A stretch of 64,000 nucleotides of DNA from Terriglobia bacterium (GTDB taxonomy: Bacteria > Acidobacteriota > Terriglobia > Terriglobales > Acidobacteriaceae): positions 1-64,000 of the forward strand of contig JAIQGL010000021.1 of assembly GCA_020072585.1 (NCBI GenBank). The letters run 5' to 3'. Within the stretch, counting starts at the first letter, position 1. Every line of letters starts with the position of its first letter. Below are positions 32,953-42,101 of this stretch, piece after piece. The position numbers and the translations under genes are program-made. The notes beneath the pieces were generated by a model. It was not told where the DNA came from, ran no database searches, and worked only from the letters and a program-made list of their open reading frames with translations.

Positions 32953-33494
32953 TGGGGGCTCCTGCGGCTGATGGCGGATACTGACGTTCTTGCGGCCCGG
33001 GACTTACGGGCCTTAAGTTTGCGCGAGTTTGCGGCAGTGCGAACTGTTGGCTTTGCAGCCGCGTGAGACTTGAGCTGGCCAGCATGTGTGCGGTCAATGA
33101 GTGAAGCAGGCAGCTTGAGCCGGGCGCGCAGATGGGCTTCTCTGCGGGCCATCCGACCATTGTCAGATTCGTGGTCATATCCAGCCAGGTGCAGCATGCC
33201 GTGCAAAACCAGGATATTTAATTCATCTGCTGTCGCGTGACCATAGCGCGTTGCATTCTCTCGCGCAATCTCGGCGGAAATAGCAATGTCACCGCCCGTT
33301 GGGCGCGGGAAGGAGAGAACGTCAGTCGGCTTGTTTTTGCGGCGAAAGCGGCGGTTGAGCTCTTGCAAGCGCTTGTTGCCGGAGATCAAGACATCCACCT
33401 CGCCATCAATCTTCGCTAATTTTTGCGCCTGCCGGACGAAGCGCTGTATCTGCGCAGCACTCACGCCCTTCACCGCGGTTTCAAGAATGACCAT
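32949..33494 (-). CDS. ybeY: Endoribonuclease YbeY (16S rRNA maturation)
   Basis: YbeY is a zinc endoribonuclease needed for 16S rRNA 3' end maturation and quality control. The metal motif HGMLHLAGYDHE (H-x3-H-x5-H) is intact, preceded by the family segment NKPTDVLSFP. I chose the ATG at 33494; the frame is open further but that part is unlike the family. The C-terminal 40 residues are an unusual Lys/Arg/Ala-rich extension. It lies between phoH and corC as in many bacteria. Confidence 0.92.
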   Translation of the reverse strand: MVILETAVKGVSAAQIQRFVRQAQKLAKIDGEVDVLISGNKRLQELNRRFRRKNKPTDVLSFPRPTGGDIAISAEIARENATRYGHATADELNILVLHGMLHLAGYDHESDNGRMARREAHLRARLKLPASLIDRTHAGQLKSHAAAKPTVRTAANSRKLKARKSRAARTSVSAISRRSPQ

Positions 33495-33517
33495 CGCGTG
33501 TTTTCTGAAAACAAATC

Positions 33518-33540
33518 GGGAGGGCCCTGATCGCCCTCCC
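33518..33540 (-). terminator. Hairpin between phoH and ybeY
   Basis: GGGAGGGC pairs with GCCCTCCC around a seven-base loop. On the minus strand it is followed by GATTTGTTTTC, a weak T-rich tract. It could attenuate transcription from phoH into ybeY or protect an mRNA end. Confidence 0.5.
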
Positions 33541-33558
33541 GCATGGATTTTACTATTT

Positions 33559-34569
33559 TTACTGTTGCAGCGGGGGCTCGTTCGGCTCCTGCTGCGCCTC
33601 GCGTGGCAGCTCAAGAGAGAGCTGCTGGTTGCGTGATCTTTCGTCGTAAGCGCGGACGATCCGCTGCACCAGATGGTGGCGCACCACGTCCTCCTCAGTA
33701 AAAAAGTTGAATAAGATGCCTTCCACCGGTTTGAGCACGTCCATGGCCTCAAGCAGGCCGCTGCGCCTGGCGTTGGGCAGATCAATCTGCGTGATGTCAC
33801 CGGTGATCACCATCTTGGAGTTAAAGCCCATGCGCGTAGTGGCCATTTTCATTTGTTCAGGCGTCGTATTCTGCGCTTCATCAAGGATGATGAACGAATC
33901 ATTGAGCGTGCGGCCGCGCATGAAGGCGATGGGCGCAATTTCAATGATGTTCTTTTCCAGGAATCGGTCCACGCGCTCCTGGTCCATCAGATCGTAGAGC
34001 GCATCATACAGCGGACGGAGATAGGGGTCGACTTTCTCCTGCAAAGTTCCCGGCAAAAAGCCAAGACGCTCACCTGCTTCCACCGCCGGACGCGCCAGGA
34101 TAATCCGGCTGACGCGCTTGGCATTCAGCGCTGAGACTGCCATGGCCACGGCCAGATAAGTCTTGCCTGTGCCTGCCGGTCCAACGCCAAACACCATGTC
34201 ATATTTTTCGATTGCGTCAATGTAGCGTCGCTGGTTCATGCTCTTGGGCTGGACCTGGCGTTTCCCGAACGACCGTTGTTTGCCCGCTTCAGCCAGTCCG
34301 CGCAGAGTAGCGGTAGTGTCGGCCACTACGACGCGCAGCATTGAGCTGAGATCAGCGTCAGTAAATTCCTGGCCTGTGCTGCCCAGGTGGTCAAAGTCGG
34401 CAAAGATCTGCTCTACGCGCGCCACGTCCCGGGCGGCGCCTTCAAGCAATACTGAGTCAGACTTCAGGTCAATGGTGACGTTCAGTCCGCTCTCCAGCAC
34501 TTGCAGGTTCTCGTCGCGGATACCGAAGAGCTTCTGGATGTTCGGGACGATTTCAATATTTTTTTTCAT
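33559..34569 (-). CDS. phoH: PhoH-like ATPase
   Basis: The 336-residue protein has an N-terminal KH-like segment. The PhoH ATPase core follows, with the P-loop [18 protein letters not shown], the family motif [18 protein letters not shown], the Walker [18 protein letters not shown] and [12 protein letters not shown]. PhoH/YbeZ works with YbeY in rRNA processing, in line with ybeY being the next gene. The first gene of a four-gene unit. Confidence 0.93.
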   Translation of the reverse strand: MKKNIEIVPNIQKLFGIRDENLQVLESGLNVTIDLKSDSVLLEGAARDVARVEQIFADFDHLGSTGQEFTDADLSSMLRVVVADTTATLRGLAEAGKQRSFGKRQVQPKSMNQRRYIDAIEKYDMVFGVGPAGTGKTYLAVAMAVSALNAKRVSRIILARPAVEAGERLGFLPGTLQEKVDPYLRPLYDALYDLMDQERVDRFLEKNIIEIAPIAFMRGRTLNDSFIILDEAQNTTPEQMKMATTRMGFNSKMVITGDITQIDLPNARRSGLLEAMDVLKPVEGILFNFFTEEDVVRHHLVQRIVRAYDERSRNQQLSLELPREAQQEPNEPPLQQ

Positions 34570-34758
34570 TCAGTTTTGCCGTTACTCCCTATCGATGCCT
34601 TCATCGCCTTGCGCCCACAATACCCGGCCCCAGTGCCGATCAGCACAGTAAACATAAAATTGCTTTGTGCATGGAAAACCAGGACAGGTGGCCCACCGAA
34701 CGCGGAGGTATTACCATTGGCCTGAGACTACCCCCGTTATTGGCCCAAGTCAACAATC

Positions 34759-34787
34759 TTGAAGCGCCATTCACACCACTTTAATAC
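34759..34787 (+). promoter_or_regulatory. Sigma70-type promoter
   Basis: TTGAAG, a 17-base spacer, and TAATAC. A second ACTTTAATA copy lies 12 bases on. It would drive the small membrane protein gene at 34858 and probably rpsT. Confidence 0.55.
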
Positions 34788-34857
34788 ACTTTAATATTGG
34801 ATGCGCGGCGCTGGAAAGAGGCTCGCGGACCTGCCACTGGCGTGTCATCATAGACAC

Positions 34858-35169
34858 ATGGACAGACAGTCCACTGAAAGCATTCCGCCAACCACCTGGC
34901 AGGCGCGACTCAAAGGTCTTTTTTCCGGCGGCCTCTTAGTCGCAATTGGCTATTGGCTCACGACGCATGGTGTAAACGTCTTTCTCGGACGGTACCGGCA
35001 ACCGGTGTTTTCATATAGCTTTATGGCTGGCGGCGCCATCGTACTTCTTGCTAGTGTGGCGCCCGCGTGGCTTATCATTAAAATGACAGCTCTGAAGCGG
35101 TATCGGCCTTACCAGCCCGCCGCCCACCGAGCCTCCGCCACATTGACCAAAGCCCCTAAACCCAAGTAA
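34858..35169 (+). CDS. Small membrane protein upstream of rpsT (103 aa)
   Basis: From the ATG at 34858 the product begins MDRQSTESIPPTTWQARLKG and has two hydrophobic helices (LFSGGLLVAIGYWLTTHGVN; YSFMAGGAIVLLASVAPAWL), with a basic, proline-containing tail. There is a good promoter 70 bases upstream. No family is recognised. rpsT follows after 59 bases and may be co-transcribed. Confidence 0.6.
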   Translation: MDRQSTESIPPTTWQARLKGLFSGGLLVAIGYWLTTHGVNVFLGRYRQPVFSYSFMAGGAIVLLASVAPAWLIIKMTALKRYRPYQPAAHRASATLTKAPKPK

Positions 35170-35228
35170 AATAGGACCTTCGGTTACCCTTCCGAAAAAA
35201 CTTCTGACAGGAACCAAAAGCAGGCACA

Positions 35229-35492
35229 ATGGCAAATCATTTTTCTGCGCTCAAGCGCGCGCGACAAACCGTGAAACGTTCCGCGAACAACCGCTCCAAC
35301 ACCTCCCGTCTGCGGACCGAACTGCGCAAGCTGCGTGAGACACTGGAATCCGGCGACGCCAAGCAGGCCAAAGATGCCTTCGGCGCCACCGTCTCCATGA
35401 TCGATAAAGCGGTAAAGAAGGGCGTGATCCACAAGAACACCGCCGCCCGTTATAAATCCCGCCTCAGCGTCAGGGTGGCCAAAGTAAAGTAA
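35229..35492 (+). CDS. rpsT: 30S ribosomal protein S20
   Basis: The 87-residue basic protein matches bS20 throughout: MANHFSALKRARQTVKRSAN, NRSNTSRLRTELRKLRETLE, MIDKAVKKGVIHKNTAARYK and SRLSVRVAKV. It binds 16S rRNA early in 30S assembly. An intrinsic terminator follows 20 bases after the stop. Confidence 0.98.
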   Translation: MANHFSALKRARQTVKRSANNRSNTSRLRTELRKLRETLESGDAKQAKDAFGATVSMIDKAVKKGVIHKNTAARYKSRLSVRVAKVK

Positions 35493-35512
35493 GCCACTGG
35501 ATTTTTTATGGA

Positions 35513-35542
35513 GCCCGCCGGGAACGGCGGGCATTGCTTTTT
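35513..35542 (+). terminator. Intrinsic terminator after rpsT
   Basis: GCCCGCCG-GGAA-CGGCGGGC, an eight-base perfect GC stem with a four-base loop, followed by ATTGCTTTTTT. Confidence 0.9.
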
Positions 35543-35551
35543 TGCCGCGCA

Positions 35552-36040
35552 TCACAACTCCAGCTCCATGAATCGGACGCCTTCCAGCGGATTGTTGCGA
35601 TACGGTTCGATCTCCTGAAAGCTTAGCTGCCGGTACAGAGCGATTGCCTCTTGCATGCTGGGTCCGATTGTATCCAGACGCATGGTGCGGTAGCCCATGG
35701 CTCGCGCCTCGGCGATGATGGCCACGGCCAGACTGCGTCCAAAGCCCCGGCCCCGGAATTTGTCGCGTATATACAAGCGCTTCATTTCGCAGATCTTCGG
35801 GTCCAGCTGACGCAGGGCCACACACCCCGCGGCTTCACCGTTGCATGAAGCCAGCAGCAATCTGCCTGAAGGCGGACCATACTCGCCGGGAAGAGTGGCG
35901 AGTTCCCGATCAAAGTTGAAGACGGAAAGGGCAAGATTTCGGGACTTCCAGTATTCGAGCAACAGGTCGCGGACCTGGTCGAACTGGGCGGTTGACTCTG
36001 CGGGAACAATCGATAACTGAACGTCGTCCATCGCGCCCAT
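35552..36040 (-). CDS. GNAT-family N-acetyltransferase
   Basis: The acetyl-CoA-binding motif A is clear: KRLYIRDKFRGRGFGRSLAVAI (R-G-x-G-x-G/A-type loop). LDTIGPSMQEAIALYRQLSF and the EPYRNNPLEGVRFME end follow, the pattern of small GNAT enzymes. Two in-frame ATGs (36040 and 36031) are possible starts; the ribosome binding site is weak for both. Twelve bases separate it from holA, so it is the last gene of the psd-to-holA operon. The substrate is unknown. Confidence 0.8.
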   Translation of the reverse strand: MGAMDDVQLSIVPAESTAQFDQVRDLLLEYWKSRNLALSVFNFDRELATLPGEYGPPSGRLLLASCNGEAAGCVALRQLDPKICEMKRLYIRDKFRGRGFGRSLAVAIIAEARAMGYRTMRLDTIGPSMQEAIALYRQLSFQEIEPYRNNPLEGVRFMELEL

Positions 36041-36051
36041 ATTCCGCGAAA

Positions 36052-37185
36052 CTATACCGGCAGCTCTTCCTGCTGCCACAGTGACGGGGTCAACTTAGGT
36101 TCTTCACAAAGCTGCATGACCAGATTTTCCAGCACCAGGCGTTTGCTGGGAGCGTTTGAGCGCAGAGCCAGATCGGCGCGGGCGATCAGCCGGAGAGCGC
36201 GCGTAAGTTCGCGGCGGGATTTATAGCGGCGGGCCTGGCGGATCACGTCTTCCGCGGCAAACGGAGGCAGACGGAAGCCCTGCCACAGCGCCTGCCAGAT
36301 GGCGCGCGTGTCACGAACGTTTTTTTCCAGGATCACCAGCATCTGGCGGAAGGTGCGGGCCAGCATATAGAGGTGCCCGATGGCGGCGTCATCGCCTTCA
36401 CTGGTGGAGAGCAGCGCATCCAGCACGCTCAGCGCGCGGGTCTTGTCGCGGGCGGAGATGGCGTCCGTCAGCTCATACAGCGAGCGCTGCTTGGCGGCGA
36501 GCACCATGGTTTCCACGTCGCCCAGGGTGATTTGCTTTTTCGCGCCGACATAGAGAATCAGCTTTTCCAGTTCGCGGCTGACGAGCATCATGTCCGCGCC
36601 CAGCGCGTCAATGAGTTCGCGGGCCGCGTCCTGCTCGACCTTGACGCCCTCTTTCTGCGCCTGGTCGATGATCCAGCGCATGCCGTCGGTTTCATCCACG
36701 CGGGCCAGCTCCACCATGCCGCAGAATTCGCCCAGCGTCTCTCGGATGCGCTCATAGCGGTCTTTGTCCTGCATCTCCATGCGGCGGGCGTCTGCGGGAA
36801 TACTGATATGGTCCGCGACAAAGATCAGCACCGCATCAGGATTTGGGTCTTTCATGTAGGCTTCAATGGCGGCAAATTCTTCCGCGTGCGAGCCCCGCGT
36901 GTAAAGCTCCTTGACGCCGCGGACAAAGAACACTTGAAACGGCGCCATGAGTGACGGGGTGCGCGCGCGGTCCAGGACTTCGGCCACGCTTACCTGCGAA
37001 AGATCGAGATCATGCAGGCTGAAGTCGCGCAGGTCAGCGGGCACAAGGTGCTGCAAGAGCGCCTGACGGCACTGGTCGCGAAAGAAGACTTCATCGCCGA
37101 TCAGCACATAACCGGGACGAAGCTTGCGTCCGGCGACCTCTGAGGCGAACTTTTCTGCTGGAGCAAAACTACGCCCAGAGCCCAT
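36052..37185 (-). CDS. holA: DNA polymerase III subunit delta
   Basis: HolA opens the sliding clamp during loading. The 377-residue protein has the family start RPGYVLIGDEVFFRDQCRQALLQ, then FSLHDLDLSQVSVAEVLDRART, FFVRGVKELYTRG and the AAA-like middle segment with LIDALGADMMLVSRELEKLI. A helical C-terminal collar domain follows. Its start overlaps the lptE stop by one base (TGATG). Confidence 0.9.
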   Translation of the reverse strand: MGSGRSFAPAEKFASEVAGRKLRPGYVLIGDEVFFRDQCRQALLQHLVPADLRDFSLHDLDLSQVSVAEVLDRARTPSLMAPFQVFFVRGVKELYTRGSHAEEFAAIEAYMKDPNPDAVLIFVADHISIPADARRMEMQDKDRYERIRETLGEFCGMVELARVDETDGMRWIIDQAQKEGVKVEQDAARELIDALGADMMLVSRELEKLILYVGAKKQITLGDVETMVLAAKQRSLYELTDAISARDKTRALSVLDALLSTSEGDDAAIGHLYMLARTFRQMLVILEKNVRDTRAIWQALWQGFRLPPFAAEDVIRQARRYKSRRELTRALRLIARADLALRSNAPSKRLVLENLVMQLCEEPKLTPSLWQQEELPV

Positions 37186-37712
37186 CAGAAGGCCTCCAGC
37201 ATGTCACTGACCAGCGTGCGGGCAAAATCCTGTGACATGCGTTGCAGCGCGGGAGTCTCTTCCTCAAAGAAGCTGGTGACTTCGCGCGACACCTGGTACT
37301 GCTGGCGAAACGTGTAATTCTGGTTCTCAAAAAGCACGTGCCCGCCGTGGTCGACGAGAGAAACTTTCATTGACACAGTGACCACCGCGCTGGAGATGCG
37401 TCCGGTCTGCGCGTCATAGGTAAGAGGCGCTGCCTGCGCGGAGATGACAGTGCCTTTCAGCACCGCGTCAGAGTCATGCCCGCTGTCACTGGTGACCTGG
37501 TACCTGGAGCGCGAAAGCAGTTCGCGGACAACGTCCCGCGTGAGCACCTGCTCAATGCGATACGTCTGCGTCTGGTTTACAAACACAGGCACGGCGATGG
37601 TGCGCATGCTGGCGGGCAATCGCGTGGCATGGCCGGCGATGTGATAGCCGCAGCCCGCAAGCGCGGCGAGACCGATGATCGTCGCAAGCAAAAGCGGAAG
37701 CGCCCTATTCAC
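37185..37712 (-). CDS. lptE: LPS-assembly lipoprotein LptE
   Basis: LptE plugs the LptD barrel that inserts LPS in the outer membrane. I chose the GTG at 37712, whose GTGA overlaps the TGA of the upstream gene; it gives a clean lipoprotein signal (MNRALPLLLATIIGLAALAG followed by the lipobox Cys). The family start GCGYHIAGHATRLPASMRTIAVPVF is clear, then VLTRDVVRELLSRSRYQVTS. 175 residues. The upstream ATG at 37757 would add an unlikely extension. Confidence 0.9.
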   Translation of the reverse strand: MNRALPLLLATIIGLAALAGCGYHIAGHATRLPASMRTIAVPVFVNQTQTYRIEQVLTRDVVRELLSRSRYQVTSDSGHDSDAVLKGTVISAQAAPLTYDAQTGRISSAVVTVSMKVSLVDHGGHVLFENQNYTFRQQYQVSREVTSFFEEETPALQRMSQDFARTLVSDMLEAF

Positions 37713-38749
37713 TGGACTTTTCCATGCGGACGGACGGCGGCCAGCGCGGTGGCGCAATCGGCGGCGGTGAGCGCGGCCAGGCGGAGATTATCGACGGCGG
37801 CCCAGAGCCAAAAGCCATTTTCGTGGACAGCATCACGGTGCACGGCAACCAGGATCTCGTCCTTGCCCGCCACGTTCACGTTACTGGGAGAATCTTCCGG
37901 CGTGCGCGCAAGCTGCACATGCTCACCGGCAAGGCTGCGCGAGAGATCGTCGGCTGAGATGCCCTTGGCCAGCTCAAGATAAATGGAAAATGTATGTGCG
38001 TGGAAGACCGGCGCCTGCACCAGCGTGATCGCCGGCATGGGCGCGTGCTGGCCCAGCAATTTGCCCAGATGATTGGCGATCCGGCGTTCCGTCACCTGTA
38101 ACGGATGTGCTGAAGTGAGTCCATAGCGGTCCAGCATATTGAACGCAACCTGTGAGCCAAAAACGCTGGTTGGCATTTGTTGAAATGATAAAAGATTGAT
38201 CGTTTGTTCGTGGAGCTCGTCCATGCCGTTTCGTCCCTGCTCAGACACCGGCTCAAATACAGAGGCCACGCTGCTGCGGACTTCTCCGGCTTTCCTGGCG
38301 CGCAGCAGAAGAAGCGCCAGCACCACCGCGGCAGGGTGCGCGGTGACAATGGAACTTGATTCCAGCGTAAAGTGCGTTAGCTTGCCCAGTTCGCGCTCCA
38401 CCCAGGGAGCGCAGATGGGCACGTTCGGCTCGGCCTCCAGCGCATAAGACATGTCCACAATCGCGCTGCCGGCTTCGCGCGCCAGCTTCCACTTCTTGCG
38501 AGTGAAGGCCTCATCAGAGGCGAAGAACGTGAAGTCCATTTGCGCCAGCTGGTCGCGACCCACTGGCTGCACCAGCGTGACTTCGTCCTGGATGCGCTCC
38601 AGCTGCCCCAGGGATTCGTCGTCATCCAGCAGCTTGATCTCCGTGGCAGGGAAGTTGCGTTCTTCCAGCACGTCTTTGAGTTCTTTGCCTTTGAGAGTGG
38701 CTCCGCCAACAATGGCCACACGGAAGAGGTTCTGTGTCTCAGTTTTCAT
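37709..38749 (-). CDS. Aspartate-semialdehyde dehydrogenase-like protein, Usg-type, no catalytic Cys
   Basis: The protein has the Asd fold signature: VAIVGGATLKGKELKDVLEE (nucleotide-binding loop), an ASDEAFTRKKWKLAREAGSA segment and a C-terminal PVFHAHTFSIYLELAKG region with the family His. In true Asd a Cys sits in an NC(S/T) motif around the middle; here that segment reads IVTAHPAAVVLALLL with no Cys. It thus resembles Usg-1, the non-catalytic paralog of E. coli. 346 residues. Located between pssA and lptE with overlaps at both ends. Confidence 0.8.
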   Translation of the reverse strand: MKTETQNLFRVAIVGGATLKGKELKDVLEERNFPATEIKLLDDDESLGQLERIQDEVTLVQPVGRDQLAQMDFTFFASDEAFTRKKWKLAREAGSAIVDMSYALEAEPNVPICAPWVERELGKLTHFTLESSSIVTAHPAAVVLALLLLRARKAGEVRSSVASVFEPVSEQGRNGMDELHEQTINLLSFQQMPTSVFGSQVAFNMLDRYGLTSAHPLQVTERRIANHLGKLLGQHAPMPAITLVQAPVFHAHTFSIYLELAKGISADDLSRSLAGEHVQLARTPEDSPSNVNVAGKDEILVAVHRDAVHENGFWLWAAVDNLRLAALTAADCATALAAVRPHGKVQ

Positions 38750-39633
38750 CTTGGCTCGGGAGCTTCATTATAGGTGCCTGTGCCCGGTTCTGCGGGTTTT
38801 CGACGAAAGAAGTAGGACAATCGAGTAAAGATCCCACTACCCATGTATGTAATGGCAATGATGAACAGCATGTAATGATGAAAAGCCACCAATAACCCAA
38901 AGAACAGGCAAATGAGGATGAGGATTTGAAACGGATGCCGGTTGCGCAGGTTCAGATCCTTAAAGCTATAGAAGCGCCAGGTGCTCACCATGAGAAAGCC
39001 CACGATCATCAGCAGAGCAAACCATAGTGGCGCAAGTTGCGGCCAGAGAATCGGTTCACCCTTCACCAGATGGATGGTCGCCGCGATCACGCCGGCGCCG
39101 GCAGGGATCGGCAGCCCCACAAAATACTTCCGCCCGGGCCGTCCTGGGTTGGATGGTTGCGGATTCAGCTGAATATTGAAACGCGCCAAGCGGCTGGCGC
39201 CAGCCACCAGAAAAATAAACGTTGCAATCAGCCCCAGCTGCACCATTTTGTCATGGACGGCAGGAAAGCCGCGGTCAGGCAGCAGGCTGAATCCCCACAT
39301 CCAGGCCAAAACAGCCGGCGCAACGCCAAAGGTGATTACGTCAGCCAGCGAATCAAACTCGCGGCCAAAATCGCTGGTGGTGTTGGTCATGCGGGCAATG
39401 CGTCCGTCCAGTCCGTCAGCGACAACGGCAACACCAATGGCCATGGCGGCATGGTCAAAATGCCAGAAGTCCTGGCGTGTGCCCAGAACCGTCTGGCTCA
39501 GGGCGTAATAACCAGCGCCGATGTTCGCCGCAGTGAAGAGTGAAGGCAGTATGTACATGCCTTTGCGCATGCGCCGTTTTTCGGCGGGCGGAAACTGGTC
39601 TTCCCAGCGTCGCATCGGCGAGGGCATCTTCAT
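38746..39633 (-). CDS. pssA: CDP-diacylglycerol-serine O-phosphatidyltransferase
   Basis: PssA makes phosphatidylserine. The CDP-alcohol phosphotransferase motif is complete: [20 protein letters not shown] followed by FDSLAD (DG-x2-AR-x8-G-x3-D-x3-D). Several membrane helices follow. 295 residues. Start and stop overlap with psd upstream and the Usg-like gene downstream (ATGA type), so phosphatidylserine synthesis and decarboxylation are coupled. Confidence 0.95.
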   Translation of the reverse strand: MKMPSPMRRWEDQFPPAEKRRMRKGMYILPSLFTAANIGAGYYALSQTVLGTRQDFWHFDHAAMAIGVAVVADGLDGRIARMTNTTSDFGREFDSLADVITFGVAPAVLAWMWGFSLLPDRGFPAVHDKMVQLGLIATFIFLVAGASRLARFNIQLNPQPSNPGRPGRKYFVGLPIPAGAGVIAATIHLVKGEPILWPQLAPLWFALLMIVGFLMVSTWRFYSFKDLNLRNRHPFQILILICLFFGLLVAFHHYMLFIIAITYMGSGIFTRLSYFFRRKPAEPGTGTYNEAPEPR

Positions 39634-40307
39634 CGGATGGCTCCCGCATTCTCTCGAGCAGTGCCTGATAGCTTCTGCGGACCATTTTTCGAAACCAGCA
39701 CGCGGGCCAGCACGCTCGATCCCCCCTTGACGCGATCTCCCAGCTTCACGTTGATCTCCGCCGGCTGGGGGAAGATCACGTCAGTCCGCGAGCCAAACTT
39801 GATCAGGCCTACACGCTGGCCCCGTACAAGCGTTTCACCCGGCTTGTGATTGAATACGATCCGGCGTGCCAGCAGGCCGGCAATCTGTTTGAACACCACC
39901 GTCATTCCTTCGCCTTCCACGGTAACGATGTTCTGCTCATTATCGTCAGCCGAGGCTGCATCCATGGCATTGCCAAATTTGCCTTTCTGGTACACCGCGG
40001 ACTTGATTACCCCGCTGATAGGGGCCCGGTTTACGTGTACGTCAAAAACGTTCAAAAAGATGCTGATCCTCGTACATGGCGCCCCGTTCAGTTGAGTGGT
40101 CGAAACATCGGTCACTTTACCATCAGCCGGCGAGACGACCAGTCCGGCGCCGGAGGGAATCGTGCGCTCCGGATCGCGAAAGAACCAGAGAAAGAAGGCG
40201 GCCAGCAATATTGGAATAAGAGTAAGGAAGGGCGAATGCGTCAGCCAGCCAATCGCGGCGGCCACCAACAGCATCCCCAAAGCGTAATAAATCCCGTCGC
40301 GAACCAT
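39630..40307 (-). CDS. psd: Phosphatidylserine decarboxylase, short type
   Basis: Psd converts phosphatidylserine to phosphatidylethanolamine and matures by self-cleavage at a GS pair, here [14 protein letters not shown] near the C-terminus. [12 protein letters not shown] and [16 protein letters not shown] are also conserved. Two N-terminal membrane helices ([37 protein letters not shown]). 225 residues, the compact Gram-positive/archaeal-like type. First gene of the operon. Confidence 0.95.
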   Translation of the reverse strand: MVRDGIYYALGMLLVAAAIGWLTHSPFLTLIPILLAAFFLWFFRDPERTIPSGAGLVVSPADGKVTDVSTTQLNGAPCTRISIFLNVFDVHVNRAPISGVIKSAVYQKGKFGNAMDAASADDNEQNIVTVEGEGMTVVFKQIAGLLARRIVFNHKPGETLVRGQRVGLIKFGSRTDVIFPQPAEINVKLGDRVKGGSSVLARVLVSKNGPQKLSGTARENAGAIR

Positions 40308-40316
40308 TCAATCTCG

Positions 40317-40322
40317 ATTATA
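40317..40322 (-). promoter_or_regulatory. TATAAT -10 box very close to psd start
   Basis: On the minus strand TATAAT ends ten bases before the psd ATG, so transcription would start within about three bases of the start codon. No good -35 at 17 bases is seen (a TTGATC lies 21 bases upstream). Confidence 0.35.
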
Positions 40323-40530
40323 GCGATTTGCCGCTCCGGCGAGGATCAAGTTCTTGCGAATGCCTGTCGCCCTTGCTGGTTCCACCCGCCACTGTATCTT
40401 GTTGCGATGCAGTAAGTTAGGCGTGGAGCGGGAAACGCGCTGAATTTTAGGCGCTTTCTTATATTTTTGGGGAGGTCTTTGACTCTATTAGGGTAGAGGC
40501 ACGTTCATCCGTCAGAACTGCTGGCATATT

Positions 40531-40561
40531 AAGGGGCACGGACCCGGAAGCCGTGCCCCTT
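40531..40561. terminator. Strong hairpin after tauE
   Basis: AAGGGGCACGG (40531-40541) pairs perfectly with CCGTGCCCCTT (40551-40561) around a nine-base loop. It lies 19 bases past the tauE stop and is followed by A/T-rich sequence on both sides, so it probably ends the cys operon. It belongs to a GGGCACGG...CCGTGCCC family also seen at 58731-58755 and 62817-62840. Confidence 0.75.
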
Positions 40562-40579
40562 AAATATTTTTTGGCCCTT

Positions 40580-41389
40580 CTACTTGCCTTTGGACGTATC
40601 CGCGTGGACGGTAGGCGTAGGGTTGGTGGCAGTGTATTTTTCCGCAAGCCTGCGCGAGCCGGCCCACACCAATTGTAGCCCGGCAAAAATTGCAATCATG
40701 GCAACAACTGTCTTGAGCCTGGCTGCGGGAATTCTGCGCGACAGCAAGCACCCCACTGCTACGCCTGGAATCCCGCCGGCCAAAAGCTGAAACAGTACAG
40801 GCATGCTGACCGAACCAAAGCTCCAGTGAAACGCGCTGCCAATGACTGCCAATACCAGCCCAAACAGCAAGTCAGTCCCAACCACCTGCCCTGGAGTCAT
40901 TTCTGAATAGTTGAGCAGCAGGACCGTCCCCAGAGCCCCTGCTCCGGCGGATGAAAACCCGGATTCAACACCGATGGGCAACGCAAGCCAGGGTAGCCAA
41001 CGGGAGTTCTTTCCGGCAAACGACTGGTTCTGTATGCGCCGGATAAAAGTCACGCTGGATGATGCCATCAGGATAACGCCCAGCAAAATGATTACAAGCG
41101 GACTGCCCGCGTTCCGGTTTAGCAAGCGCAGTATCAAAAGGCCTATCAGCAGACCGGGCACTGCGCCCTTCAACAAAAGCCAGAGATATTTCGAGTGAAT
41201 GTGCTTGCCGGCCAGATAAAAAGGAGCGGCAATCAAGCGCAAAATACCGGCAAAGAAAAAAGCTGTGCCCACGGCTTCGCCCGAAGACAAACCTGCGATG
41301 AGCACCAGGGCCGGGACCGTAAAACTTCCGCCGCCGATTCCGGTCATTCCTACCGCCAGGGCAATGATGAACCCAATCACGGAGTACAT
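40580..41389 (-). CDS. TauE/SafE-type anion exporter
   Basis: The 269-residue protein has eight or so membrane helices and the two family repeats, each with a GxxxG-rich start (FIIALAVGMTGIGGGSFTVP; LPIGVESGFSSAGAGALGTV). TauE/SafE proteins carry sulfite, sulfonates or other sulfur anions. Its ATG overlaps the cysH stop (TAATG), so it is the last gene of the cysDNH operon. Export of excess sulfite or uptake of a sulfur anion is inferred from context. It ends about 20 bases before a terminator hairpin. Confidence 0.8.
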   Translation of the reverse strand: MYSVIGFIIALAVGMTGIGGGSFTVPALVLIAGLSSGEAVGTAFFFAGILRLIAAPFYLAGKHIHSKYLWLLLKGAVPGLLIGLLILRLLNRNAGSPLVIILLGVILMASSSVTFIRRIQNQSFAGKNSRWLPWLALPIGVESGFSSAGAGALGTVLLLNYSEMTPGQVVGTDLLFGLVLAVIGSAFHWSFGSVSMPVLFQLLAGGIPGVAVGCLLSRRIPAARLKTVVAMIAIFAGLQLVWAGSRRLAEKYTATNPTPTVHADTSKGK

Positions 41390-42087
41390 TACTGTGCCCT
41401 CTCAGAAAACGTGTGGATGCCGCATTCCAGTTTTGTGCCGCTCCAGCGGCCTGATCGGGCGTTGTTGGGATCATCGGGAATCTTGGTGCACGGTTCGCAT
41501 CCGATGCTCAAATAGCCCTGGTCATATTGCGGCAGGTAACTCAGGCCGTTCCTGGTGGTGTAGTCCCATACCTGTTGCCAACTCCAATCCGCCAAAAGAC
41601 TTGCTTTCAGCAGGTTCTTGCCGCCGGGCAAACGGTGCTGCTCCACTTTCTTGAGGTTCTTCCGTGTGGGCGATTGCTCGCGTCGCAAGCCTGTGAACCA
41701 GATCTCATAGGGCTCCAGCGCCTGCATCAATGGCTCCACCTTGCGCAGCTGGCAGCATTGCGTGGGATTGACCACGTACAAGATTCCCAGCTCTGACTCT
41801 TGTTGCCGGACCGTTTGTTGTGGAGTCACATTCACCAGATTTAGCTTCCACTCCCTGGCGATGCGGTCGCGGTATTCATACGTCTGGGCAAAGTGATAGC
41901 CGGTTTCCAGGAACAAGACTGGAATCAAGGGGACCCGCTTGCGCAGCAAATCCAGCACAATCATGTCCTCAGCCTGAAAACTGCATGTCAAACATGCCTG
42001 CTGCCCTTCGTAGGCGCTTAGGAGGGCATCCAGGGCGGCATCCGGAGTCAGGTTTTCAAGGCTTTCAGCGATTGACGTTGTGCTCAT
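41389..42087 (-). CDS. cysH: APS reductase (assimilatory, Fe-S type CysH)
   Basis: CysH reduces activated sulfate to sulfite. The catalytic Cys is in KLECGIHTFSE near the C-terminus. It also has the CC pair (NPTQCCQLRKVEPL) and a CxxC motif (GCEPCTKIPDDPNNARSGRW), the ligands of a 4Fe-4S cluster that marks enzymes using adenosine 5'-phosphosulfate rather than PAPS. An LTCSFQAEDMIVLDLL segment is the nucleotide-binding start. 232 residues. It follows cysN after 14 bases. Confidence 0.92.
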   Translation of the reverse strand: MSTTSIAESLENLTPDAALDALLSAYEGQQACLTCSFQAEDMIVLDLLRKRVPLIPVLFLETGYHFAQTYEYRDRIAREWKLNLVNVTPQQTVRQQESELGILYVVNPTQCCQLRKVEPLMQALEPYEIWFTGLRREQSPTRKNLKKVEQHRLPGGKNLLKASLLADWSWQQVWDYTTRNGLSYLPQYDQGYLSIGCEPCTKIPDDPNNARSGRWSGTKLECGIHTFSERAQ

Positions 42088-42101
42088 CTTAAGTTCCCCT
42101 T

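Noticed and set aside
31963-33066. 367-residue open frame on the plus strand
   Set aside because: Antisense across corC and ybeY; no independent support.
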